NCBI GenBank assembly: GCA_910586435.1
Contig: CAJUGT010000003.1
Span: 1-64,000 of the forward strand
Source of the DNA: an uncultured Acetatifactor sp.
Lineage (GTDB): Bacteria; Bacillota; Clostridia; Lachnospirales; Lachnospiraceae
Reading direction: 5' to 3'
DNA length: 64,000 bases
Shown here: positions 1 to 7,522 of the stretch, one piece after another
How the letters are laid out: every line of letters starts with the position of its first letter
How positions within the stretch are numbered: the first letter of the stretch is position 1
Notes under the pieces: model-generated
The model's database searches: none
What the model was told of the DNA's origin: nothing
Seen by the model: only the letters and a program-made list of their open reading frames with translations
Position numbers and translations under genes: made by a program

Positions 1-63
1 ATAACTAAAAAATCCTTGAAAAATAAGGAAAAAAGACTTGACTAAATAGGGAGGTATAGTAAA

Positions 64-1116
64 ATGCCGATAACCCGTCAGCAAAGAGTTTTCTATAAGA
101 CATTTTCACAACATGGCTCTGGTTCTGCTCTGGTGGAAGTTGACCCCAAAGATGTTGTACTGCTTATTCATATTGCGTATTTGGATATTTTTGAAAGTGA
201 ACCGGTGTGGTTTTCTGCCCCGTTCTGTAGACTTGCAAAAGAGAGTTTTTATACGATAACCCCAAAAAAAGTCGAAGCACTTCCGAGTGTATCGATTGAA
301 GAAGCTGTAAACTATCTGCAACTTTCCGGGGCTACCAATGCTGAGAATGTGATATATCTATACTTGAAAAATCTCTCAGAACTTTGGCGTAGAAGATTTA
401 AGTTTTACAACATCTTAAAAACCCAGCCGTTCCCATTAACTGAACAAATAGGGCTACGATGTCTGTTGGAATATGGGAACTGCGAGGACGCTTTGTTATT
501 CTCTTGGATGAGTTGGCGAAAACTCATTTATGATATTGATAATCGAAGCGCACAAGAAACAGGTTATCTCTTTGAACCGATTTTAGCCAGTTGTTTGGGT
601 GGAGAGTCGGTATCCCACAGACATTCGCCTGTAAAGCGAATTGATGATAATGGGAATCCTACAGCTGAAGGACGACAGATAGATTGCTATATTGAGGATT
701 CCAGAGAAGCGTATGAATTAAAACTTCGTGTAACAATCGCAGCCAGTGGACAAGGTCGTTTTAATGAGGAAATGAGTTTTCCTTATGAGGCAAGAATGGC
801 AGGGCTTACTCCTGTACTTATTGTTTTTGATCCGACACCATCTACGCTGCTTGATCGCCTGAAAGCAAAATATGTCGAGGAGGGGGGACGATACGCAATA
901 GGCGAAGATGCTTGGAATATGCTTACCGAGCGGGCAGGGAGAGAGATGAGCAAGTATATTATCAAATACCTCAAACCACCTATCAGTAAAATGGACGAAA
1001 TACGCCTTGCAATCCCAACTAATATTCACCTTGCAGCATCAGAAAACAATATTACAATTAGTGATAGCACAGGAAATCGTTACAGTATCCCTCGAAACGA
1101 AGCTGCTGAAAAGTAG
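64..1116 (+). CDS. Probable type II restriction endonuclease, PD-(D/E)xK fold
   Basis: A 350-aa soluble protein preceded by a good ribosome binding site (GGAGGT, start ATG at 64). The central region carries a plausible PD-(D/E)xK nuclease core: Glu171 in a helix (GYLFEP), Asp207 (GRQIDCYI) and Glu218-x-Lys220 (YELKLR), followed by a Gln/Arg-rich stretch. This arrangement is typical of type II restriction enzymes that cut DNA using Mg2+. No methyltransferase lies downstream, so a partner would have to be in the sequence left of the window. Recognition sequence and subtype cannot be read from the protein. Another DNA-cleaving PD-(D/E)xK enzyme is the main alternative. The active-site assignment is my reading of motif spacing, not an alignment. 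Confidence 0.6.
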   Translation: MPITRQQRVFYKTFSQHGSGSALVEVDPKDVVLLIHIAYLDIFESEPVWFSAPFCRLAKESFYTITPKKVEALPSVSIEEAVNYLQLSGATNAENVIYLYLKNLSELWRRRFKFYNILKTQPFPLTEQIGLRCLLEYGNCEDALLFSWMSWRKLIYDIDNRSAQETGYLFEPILASCLGGESVSHRHSPVKRIDDNGNPTAEGRQIDCYIEDSREAYELKLRVTIAASGQGRFNEEMSFPYEARMAGLTPVLIVFDPTPSTLLDRLKAKYVEEGGRYAIGEDAWNMLTERAGREMSKYIIKYLKPPISKMDEIRLAIPTNIHLAASENNITISDSTGNRYSIPRNEAAEK

Positions 1117-1188
1117 TCAGTATGCTGAATCTGTTAAACTCCCAACCACAGGTTGAAAAACCATTCTGGAAATCAAACCAATGCGTCA

Positions 1189-1217
1189 TTGTGTTTTTAC
1201 TTTTCATCGGATACAAT
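1189..1217 (+). promoter_or_regulatory. Predicted sigma-A promoter of the XRE gene
   Basis: TTGTGT at 1189-1194, a 17-bp spacer, then TACAAT at 1212-1217. It would give a leader of about 170 nt that contains the large hairpin at 1291-1354 before the XRE start. Confidence 0.4.
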
Positions 1218-1290
1218 AAACATCACAGGCTCCTGGCAGCAACCAGACGGTAGTGTCAAATGGGGTATAACAAAACAGCAACGGGACGGA

Positions 1291-1354
1291 CAAGCCCCGG
1301 GAGGATTTACTGACGTGCCTGCGTCAGGAAATCCTCCCAGATTCAGGGGGCTTG
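1291..1354 (+). repeat. Large imperfect hairpin in the XRE gene leader
   Basis: Nested inverted repeats: CAAGCCCC (1291-1298) pairs with GGGGCTTG (1347-1354), GGGAGGATTT (1299-1308) with AAATCCTCCC (1329-1338), and CTGACG with CGTCAG inside. There is an 8-nt bulge on the right side. No T-run follows, so it does not look like an ordinary terminator. It ends 40 bp before the XRE start codon. Confidence 0.6.
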
Positions 1355-1393
1355 GAAGGCAAGTTGCGGAACTAAATTTGGGAGAAAAATACT

Positions 1394-2185
1394 ATGACAG
1401 AAATTCACATTCATCAACAAATTGCTTCACTGAGGAAGCAAAAGGGAATGACACAGGAACAGCTGGCAAATGCTCTTGGCGTATCCAATCAGGCCGTCTC
1501 AAAATGGGAATCAGCTCAATGTTTTCCCGACATCCAACTTTTGCCAAAACTGGCCCGATTATTTCATACATCCATAGACAACCTTATGGGATTTCAGCCT
1601 GAATCATATAAGGAAAATCTGATTTCAGAGCTCCGCAATCAAATCGAAACCTTGCCCGAAGGGGAAGATTTACAATTTATTTTCCACATTGCCGCTGCTC
1701 TTCATGTGATTGTATTTGCCAAAATCCAGAATGCCGGACAAAACAATCCTCCCTTCAGAGATGTGGATGAGTTAATACAGCATGCTCTTGACGGGGAATG
1801 GGGGTATTCCTGCTATGATATTCCTTCATTTACCACGAAAATGACCAGTGGCTGCATTTTCTTTTCAGACAACCGGCATCTGAACACGAAATCCGACCGT
1901 CTCAACAGGATTGCCATACTTCTGAAAACCTTCAGTGACATAAAAAATCTGAAAACTGCCGCCGCATTATATCAGATTACCTTCCAGGAGGAAGACCTCT
2001 ACGCTTCCATTAGCAGTATCAGCAGACAGGCCGAACTGTGTGAGGAAACAGCAGGGGAATGTCTGAACTTACATCTTTCCCCCTTTCTTAACAAAAAAGT
2101 TCAAAATGGACAAACCTTATATCGCTTCACAGGTCCCTATATGGAACTTATACCAAGTCTCATGATGCTTGACACAGTTGACTGA
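1394..2185 (+). CDS. XRE-family transcriptional regulator with unknown C-terminal domain
   Basis: A 263-aa protein. Residues of about 7-60 form a typical XRE/Cro-type helix-turn-helix (LRKQKGMTQEQLA, then VSNQAVSKWE, then the PDIQLLPKLARLF helix). The remaining 200 residues are not a recognised domain and probably sense a signal or mediate oligomerisation. The start ATG at 1394 follows GGGAGAAAAATACT. The gene is monocistronic on the plus strand, between the restriction enzyme and ogt, with a long structured leader. Its targets are unknown; the leader palindrome or the paired operator-like repeats before ogt are candidates. Confidence 0.75.
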   Translation: MTEIHIHQQIASLRKQKGMTQEQLANALGVSNQAVSKWESAQCFPDIQLLPKLARLFHTSIDNLMGFQPESYKENLISELRNQIETLPEGEDLQFIFHIAAALHVIVFAKIQNAGQNNPPFRDVDELIQHALDGEWGYSCYDIPSFTTKMTSGCIFFSDNRHLNTKSDRLNRIAILLKTFSDIKNLKTAAALYQITFQEEDLYASISSISRQAELCEETAGECLNLHLSPFLNKKVQNGQTLYRFTGPYMELIPSLMMLDTVD

Positions 2186-2240
2186 AAATTAGTCTGATCT
2201 TTGATATTGTTCACATTTCAGGACTTGTTCTCACATATGC

Positions 2241-2301
2241 ACTCTGATATAATAGCTTTATATCAGAGTGTCACATTTCTGTACATACCCTCTGATATAA
2301 T
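2241..2301 (+). promoter_or_regulatory. ogt promoter region with repeated palindromic half-sites
   Basis: A perfect 12-bp inverted repeat (ACTCTGATATAA at 2241-2252 and TTATATCAGAGT at 2258-2269) is followed by a third direct copy of CTCTGATATAAT at 2290-2301. Both direct copies contain an extended -10 element (TGATATAAT at 2246-2253 and 2293-2301). The layout suggests two tandem promoters, or a promoter with overlapping operator half-sites, just upstream of the ogt start at 2327. Confidence 0.5.
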
Positions 2302-2326
2302 ACAACTTGATACCCAAGGAGAAAAA

Positions 2327-2833
2327 ATGCAATACATACAATACTACAACTCCCCCATCAGTAAACTGGTTATGATTGGAAACCAAACATCACTTACCGG
2401 CTTGTGGTTTGCGAGCCAGAACAATATTCTCCGGGCCATGTCTGAAGAATACCAGGAACAATCTCTTCCTGTCTTTGAGGAGACTGAAACGTGGCTTGAT
2501 ATTTATTTCAGCGGAAAGGCGCCGAATTTTACGCCGCCCCTGTCCATTGAGTCAACGCCCTTCCGCAAAATGGTATGGGAACTTCTGCTCACCATCCCAT
2601 ACGGCACAACAATGACTTATGGTCAAATCGCAAAAATCATTATGCGCAAAACCGGCAAAAATACAATGTCGGCCCAAGCCGTGGGACAGGCTGTTGGACA
2701 CAATCCAATATCCATCATTATTCCCTGTCACAGAGTCATGGGCGCAAATGGAAGCCTGACAGGTTACGCAGGGGGCATTGACATCAAAATGAAATTACTT
2801 CAATTAGAACATATTATTCATACCATCCCCTAA
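2327..2833 (+). CDS. ogt: Methylated-DNA--protein-cysteine S-methyltransferase
   Basis: A 168-aa suicide repair enzyme that transfers alkyl groups from O6-alkylguanine in DNA to its own cysteine. The active-site motif IIPCHRVMG is present, with Cys134 as acceptor. The helix-turn-helix recognition region (MTYGQIAKII, SAQAVGQAVGHNP) precedes it and GSLTGYAGG follows, all in family order. Length is usual for Ogt. I place the start at ATG 2327 because it follows AAGGAGAAAA; an upstream in-frame start at 2201 would run through the promoter repeats. It stands alone, with the three-copy TCTGATATAA motif immediately upstream. Confidence 0.93.
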   Translation: MQYIQYYNSPISKLVMIGNQTSLTGLWFASQNNILRAMSEEYQEQSLPVFEETETWLDIYFSGKAPNFTPPLSIESTPFRKMVWELLLTIPYGTTMTYGQIAKIIMRKTGKNTMSAQAVGQAVGHNPISIIIPCHRVMGANGSLTGYAGGIDIKMKLLQLEHIIHTIP

Positions 2834-2875
2834 TACTAAAGTTTCCGCAGGAACTTCCCCATGTTCTCACTGATA

Positions 2876-2937
2876 CTAGTGTTCCATCCGGTCAGTAACC
2901 GCATTTCAGTGCAGTTACTGACCGGATGGAGCACTGG
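2876..2937. repeat. Palindromic repeat, compact copy of a 24-bp inverted-repeat family
   Basis: A 24-bp inverted repeat (2876-2899 with 2914-2937, two T:G wobbles) around a 14-nt loop. The core arm is CCATCCGGTCAGTAAC. The same arm bounds a longer element at 23230-23395, so this is a dispersed family. The gap 2834-3084 holds this element and a smaller hairpin (ATGGGGC at 3048-3054 with GCCCCAT at 3062-3068). Confidence 0.75.
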
Positions 2938-3084
2938 ACAGGAATAAAATTTTACAGCGGGAATATTATTTCAAGGTAGGATTATGCTGAACAAGACCAT
3001 GAAAAGCATCCACAGTTTGGTGTTAAGAGTTATTGGTTTGAACCGTCATGGGGCGAGATTAGCCCCATAGAATTCATATTTGGT

Positions 3085-3552
3085 TTAGAATAAACGCCAA
3101 ATTAAAATATTGTCTGCCCCTACACTTTTAAGGTTATTGAACAATACATTGCAGGCAATCTGTCCGGCATTTCCATAATCAGCCTCAAAAAAATCGTTGA
3201 TAAATTGCGCAAGCGCAGTCAAATCAATTTTGTCTTCTAATGACAGCATTTGTTCTTTTTCATAGAACACAATGATATCATAATCGCCAGTTGCATCCCG
3301 CCATTTTTCAGCAAGACATTCCAAATCACACCGGACATTTACCTCATAAGCTGTATCTAAATAGTGGAATAGCGCAATAAAGACCTCGCCGGAACACTTT
3401 CCGTTTTCCAATTTTGATGCTGAACTTTCCACTTCTGAATAAATCTCTTTTATCAGATTCTCCGTTTCCCCAAACTTGCCTTCCTGTATCAAATTCTTCA
3501 ATGCATCATACTTGCTTTTTGGACATACTCCAAAATCCCCTATCATTGACAT
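3085..3552 (-). CDS. Hypothetical protein
   Basis: A 155-aa soluble acidic protein that I do not recognise. The start ATG at 3552 follows a strong ribosome binding site (TAGGAGGAATGAATC), which supports it as real. It begins MSMIGDFGVCPKSK, has alpha-helical composition in the first half, a VRCDLECLAEKWRD segment in the middle and ends NILIWRLF. It lies alone on the minus strand between the ogt gene and the repeat array. Its 5' side carries a run of four hairpins (3572-3683) that would lie in its leader. Small, isolated proteins of this size in accessory regions are often immunity or antitoxin proteins, but nothing in the sequence shows that here. Confidence 0.6.
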   Translation of the reverse strand: MSMIGDFGVCPKSKYDALKNLIQEGKFGETENLIKEIYSEVESSASKLENGKCSGEVFIALFHYLDTAYEVNVRCDLECLAEKWRDATGDYDIIVFYEKEQMLSLEDKIDLTALAQFINDFFEADYGNAGQIACNVLFNNLKSVGADNILIWRLF

Positions 3553-3571
3553 GATTCATTCCTCCTATTCC

Positions 3572-3683
3572 AGTTCCCGCCTGCGGGAACTTGTTCCGGT
3601 CTCTGCACTTCGGTGCCCCTATGAAGGAAGGGTTATTCAGCCGCTTTTGCGTCTGAAAACCCTTCTCTGTGTCTGAAAGACAC
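3572..3683 (-). ncRNA. Cluster of four consecutive hairpins upstream of the 155-aa gene
   Basis: Hairpins in order: GTTCCCG/CGGGAAC (3573-3590), GCAC-TTCG-GTGC (3604-3615, a classic UUCG loop), a long arm 3626-3643 with 3648-3664 (about 16 pairs, one bulge, TTTT loop) and TGTGTCT/AGACACA (3667-3683). The density suggests a structured leader or small RNA. The strand is uncertain because the hairpins are symmetric; minus would place them in the leader of the hypothetical gene. Confidence 0.4.
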
Positions 3684-3958
3684 ATTGCACCCCCGTTTCA
3701 AGACTGTTTTTAAATTTCCTCTTGACATTTCTTAGCTGGACTATTGAGTATAAAGTTATCCCCTAATATATTGATAAATTTTGCCTGCTGGTATTATAGC
3801 ATATGCTGTTTTAGATTACAAGAAATATGGGATGGTTACTGTCCAGACCTGACAGCTCCAAGTGGCTTGCGGGTACTTTGTTTCTCCAGGGGACGGCGCA
3901 GGAATCATTTAAACAAATGAAAAAGGTTGAATTTACATTGTAATTCCCAGGAGCAAGT

Positions 3959-4250
3959 GGTATAATGTTGACACAGAAAGGCATTGTGTCAACTTCTGAT
4001 TCCAAATGCGCTGAAGCGCATGAAATCATGGTATCATGTTGACACTCAAGGGCATTGTGTCAACTTCTGATTCCAAATGCGCTGAAGCGCATGAAATCAT
4101 GGTATCATGTTGACACTCAAGGGCATTGTGTCAACTGTTGATTCCATGTGCGCTAAGGCGCGCAAAATCAGGGTATAATGTTGACACTGAAGGGCATTGT
4201 GTCAACTTCTGATTCCAAATGCGCTGAAGCGCACAGGATTATGGTATAAT
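3959..4250 (+). repeat. Tandem array of four 71-bp palindromic units
   Basis: Units start with GGTATAAT or GGTATCAT at 3959, 4030, 4101 and 4172, and a fifth truncated start lies at 4243. The period is exactly 71 bp. Each unit holds two hairpins: TTGACAC paired with GTGTCAA around an 11-bp loop, and a short stem such as ATGCGC-TGAA-GCGCAT. The third unit differs in its second stem (GTGCGC-TAAG-GCGCGC). The same unit occurs on the other strand at 22111-22330 and singly at 20401-20469 and 60015-60080. The gap 3553-4427 contains the hairpin cluster, this array and no convincing gene. Confidence 0.9.
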
Positions 4251-4427
4251 ATGTCCATATTCAGGGCGGGAATCGGCCGAAGGGCCATTAGCTGCCAGTG
4301 TCAAATCCACATGCTCCAAAACCAGAGCCATACACAAATGCCGGAACAAAAAGAAATGACCCATGTATAAAAATGTTCGGTGAAAAAATTCAGATAACCT
4401 ACACACATATATAATAATATCAAAAAT

Positions 4428-6218
4428 ATGAATTCCAATAATAAAAAATATAATTCTTTTCAGATACCCAAAAGGACAGAGCATACGGGAGTTCCTACAC
4501 CTCCCGGAAAGAAAGCTTCCTCCCTTCCCCAGGGACAGATGGACCTCTCCGACTCTTATTATGAGATAGAATACGACTCATGTCCCATGCCAGGAGTGGG
4601 AAAATATGTATTAAAATCTCAGAAAATAGAGCAGCCCAAAAAGGACCAGGTCAGGGAATTATTCAACCAAATGAGAGATATTGCCAGAGAAGACAGGTAT
4701 CTTAATTTTCGTACCTCCGGTTTCTATGACAAAAAACTCCAGCAAGATAAGTCCCGGATATTTTATAAACAGGGAATATTTATGCAGGACTTTGAGGACA
4801 CCTATGAGCGGCAGGTGCCTTTTTCTTCCTATTTTCCCGATTATCAGATGATGGGATACGAACAGCTCCGAACCTATTTTACATGGCGCGCGAAAGTTCG
4901 GTCAGGAGACATTGCTGACACTTCCCTTTCCTATGCCTTCCTGTATTTCTACGAACTGCTGAATAACATTGGTGTGAAAGACGCACAGGAAGGCATGAAT
5001 GCAATCATGTCTTTTTGGAAGACTTTTCGTGTATATCACCAGGAAATTGATAAGTATGTCATACACTGGCTGAAAGATTACCATATATACTATGATTTAC
5101 CCTGGTCTTTTAAGGATTTTATCAAAGAAAATAATCTGGGGGTACATTATCCGAAAGTGATAAATCCTGACGATAATTTTGATTTTTATTGTTCCTTATC
5201 CAAATATGACATACGAAAATCGAAATTCTACAATGATGATACCCTTTGGTTGATTCGGGATTGTTTTGACCATGTGATAAAGAGATTACGGGATTCTTTG
5301 TCCGAGCAGAAGATATTTTTGGAGGATTTACTGTTTCGATCTCCCAAAAACATGACACCCTGGACTCCCTTCCAGAACGCTTTGTTCTATCCCGGTCTCA
5401 GACACAGAGACAAACGGGTAATACTTTCAGAAAAGGAAATCTATGTCCGCAGCCAGAATACATGGAAATTCCACACAACCATTGCCACAGAAAGCGGAAA
5501 ACAGTTCATTGGTTATATAGTAAAGCAGATGGAATCCGTCTTAAGGACGGCCATGAAATACAAGTACAAACTTTCCGTCAAAAGCGATGCTCTCAGCCAG
5601 GACACTGCAAATACATTGTCACAGGCAGGAATCTCCATAGAGAAACTGGTTACGGAAGCCACCATGGAATTCTACCGTGAAGCCACCAGGACTGTGGTAA
5701 AAGTAAATCCGGGCGCATTGGACAAAATCCGTCAGGAAGCATTGATGACACAGGAGAGACTGATTGTGCCGGAAGATGTCCAGGAAGAACCCTTCGTAGC
5801 GAAATCAGAGGACAGTTCTCCCGTCGCCCCTTCTCCAATGGCTGAACAGGACTTTTCCCGTCCTGAACCATCCACTGCCAGCCTGGATTCTCTTTCTGAC
5901 CCCTGGGAATGTCTCAGAAACGCTTTCACTTCTCTGGAACAGGATGCTATCATCCATTTGTGGATGAATCAGGAAAATATTACTCCATGTACGGAGAGCC
6001 CTAAGGCACAAATATGTGACTTGAAGCAGTTTGCTCAAAATAATAATATTATGTTGGAAGTGCTTATAGACGGAATCAATGAAAAAGCCGTGGACTGCAT
6101 CGGTGACAGCCTTTTAGACGGAGAATTTGTCTTTTTTGAGGATTATATAGAACAAATAAAAGGAATGGTGAATCAGTTATGGCAGGAAAAGTACCCACAA
6201 GAATTGCCAATATTTTAA
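4428..6218 (+). CDS. TerB_N/TerB_C domain protein, first gene of a BREX-like trio
   Basis: A 596-aa soluble protein. Residues of about 130-220 match the TerB_N pattern (YFPDYQMMGYEQLRTYFTWR, then SYAFLYFYELLNNIGV and the WLKDYHIYY segment). The last 90 residues match TerB_C (LIDGINEKAVDCIGDSLLDG). The two are joined by a helical region and a Pro/Ser-rich linker near residues 450-500. TerB-type proteins are tied to stress and phage-resistance loci; a direct biochemical role is unknown. It overlaps the ATPase gene by 40 bp, so the two are translationally coupled. No strong ribosome binding site precedes ATG 4428. The 71-bp array ends 180 bp upstream. Confidence 0.8.
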   Translation: MNSNNKKYNSFQIPKRTEHTGVPTPPGKKASSLPQGQMDLSDSYYEIEYDSCPMPGVGKYVLKSQKIEQPKKDQVRELFNQMRDIAREDRYLNFRTSGFYDKKLQQDKSRIFYKQGIFMQDFEDTYERQVPFSSYFPDYQMMGYEQLRTYFTWRAKVRSGDIADTSLSYAFLYFYELLNNIGVKDAQEGMNAIMSFWKTFRVYHQEIDKYVIHWLKDYHIYYDLPWSFKDFIKENNLGVHYPKVINPDDNFDFYCSLSKYDIRKSKFYNDDTLWLIRDCFDHVIKRLRDSLSEQKIFLEDLLFRSPKNMTPWTPFQNALFYPGLRHRDKRVILSEKEIYVRSQNTWKFHTTIATESGKQFIGYIVKQMESVLRTAMKYKYKLSVKSDALSQDTANTLSQAGISIEKLVTEATMEFYREATRTVVKVNPGALDKIRQEALMTQERLIVPEDVQEEPFVAKSEDSSPVAPSPMAEQDFSRPEPSTASLDSLSDPWECLRNAFTSLEQDAIIHLWMNQENITPCTESPKAQICDLKQFAQNNNIMLEVLIDGINEKAVDCIGDSLLDGEFVFFEDYIEQIKGMVNQLWQEKYPQELPIF

Positions 6219-7495
6219 TTAACGCATTAAAAGGCGGCGTAGTGCCCCGAGCCGGACTGGAATATATTACCGTGGGCCGGACACAGGAAATTGCCGCCAT
6301 TCTCCATGATATTGAGATGATTGAAGAAGGCGGCGCTTCTTTTCGCTTTATCGTGGGAAAATACGGAAGCGGAAAAAGTTTTCTGCTTCAGACCATACGA
6401 AATTATGCCACTGCCAGGGGATTTGTGGTGGTGGACGCGGATCTCTCACCGGAACGCCGTTTTGCGGGTACAAAGGGACAGGGACTTGCCACTTATAAGG
6501 AATTGATTCAAAATTTATCCACAAAGTCCAAACCCGACGGAGGCGCTCTTCCACTTATCCTGGAAAAATGGATTTCCGGCATACAGACTTCCGTGAAAAC
6601 CCAGTCTTCCGCCCAGGGGGAGGACTTCGATATTCTGGTGGAAAAACAAATTTATGCCGTGGCGGGTTCTCTGGAAGGCATGGTCAATGGATTTGAGTTT
6701 GCCAGAGCCGTTGTGCTCTATTGGCAGGCATACAAACAGGACGACAATACTTTGAAGTCCAATGTTCTCCGATGGTTCCGTGGGGAATACCCCTCTCGAA
6801 AAGAAGCCAAAGAAGACCTTGGCATCAATTTTATTGTCACCGATGAGACCTGGTATGATTTTTTGAAGCTTTTTGCCGCCTTTCTGGTTGGGGCCGGCTA
6901 CAAAGGAATGCTGGTTATCATCGACGAACTTGTAAACCTGTATAAGATACCCAATTCCATTACCCGCGCCAACAATTATGAGAAAATTCTCACCATGTAC
7001 AATGATGTGCTTCAGGGCAAGGCCAGACATATCGGCTTTCTCATGGGAGGTACCCCGCAATGTATCGAGGATAAATACAAGGGTATCTTCAGTTATGAAG
7101 CCCTGCGCTCACGTCTGGCGGAAGGTCACTTCTCCACTGCCGACACCAGAGATTTTTCCGCTCCCATTATCAGGCTTCAGATGCTCACCCAGGAGGAAAT
7201 GTATATCCTGGTGGAAAAATTACAAAATATCCATGCCGGGCTCTACAACTATACCCCTGCCCTGTCCCAGGAAGACCTGGTATATTTTCTGACAGTGGAA
7301 TACAACCGTGTAGGAGCATCCACCCATATTACCCCAAGGGAAATCATTCGGGATTTTATAGAACTAATCAATATTTTATATCAAAATCCGCAGAAAACCG
7401 TCTCTGAAATTCTGGGAGACAACAGCTTTGAAATGGCAAAGGGCGGAATAGATGGGGAAGAAATACGGGAAGAATTTCAGGAATTTGAAATATAA
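6179..7495 (+). CDS. brxD: BrxD-like P-loop ATPase (BREX ATP-binding domain)
   Basis: A 438-aa AAA-like ATPase of the BrxC/BrxD (formerly DUF2791) type. The N-terminus has the family signature (ALKGGVVPRAGLEYITVGR), then Walker A GKYGSGKS at 60-67 and Walker B MLVIIDE at 244-250, followed by GFLMGGTP and the SRLAEGHF region. BrxD proteins occur with BrxHI helicases in type 2 BREX phage-defence systems. Here it sits between a TerB_N protein and an Lhr-like helicase, with a 40-bp overlap upstream and a 27-bp gap downstream. PglX, PglZ and BrxC are not in the window. It may load or power the helicase; that role is inferred. Confidence 0.85.
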   Translation: MAGKVPTRIANILINALKGGVVPRAGLEYITVGRTQEIAAILHDIEMIEEGGASFRFIVGKYGSGKSFLLQTIRNYATARGFVVVDADLSPERRFAGTKGQGLATYKELIQNLSTKSKPDGGALPLILEKWISGIQTSVKTQSSAQGEDFDILVEKQIYAVAGSLEGMVNGFEFARAVVLYWQAYKQDDNTLKSNVLRWFRGEYPSRKEAKEDLGINFIVTDETWYDFLKLFAAFLVGAGYKGMLVIIDELVNLYKIPNSITRANNYEKILTMYNDVLQGKARHIGFLMGGTPQCIEDKYKGIFSYEALRSRLAEGHFSTADTRDFSAPIIRLQMLTQEEMYILVEKLQNIHAGLYNYTPALSQEDLVYFLTVEYNRVGASTHITPREIIRDFIELINILYQNPQKTVSEILGDNSFEMAKGGIDGEEIREEFQEFEI

Positions 7496-7522
7496 CACCA
7501 TTAACCTGACAGGATGAAAAAA

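Noticed and set aside
1153..1602. A 149-codon open frame overlapping the XRE gene start
   Set aside because: It runs through the promoter and hairpin and overlaps the real helix-turn-helix gene in another frame; there is no ribosome binding site or recognisable protein.
2984..3070. A 28-codon frame with an AGGTAGG site upstream
   Set aside because: Too short and without recognisable features; its end falls in a hairpin. It is possible but not supported.
3959..4250. CRISPR array
   Set aside because: The repeats are 71 bp and directly adjacent, with no unique spacers and no cas genes nearby; single copies also occur elsewhere.
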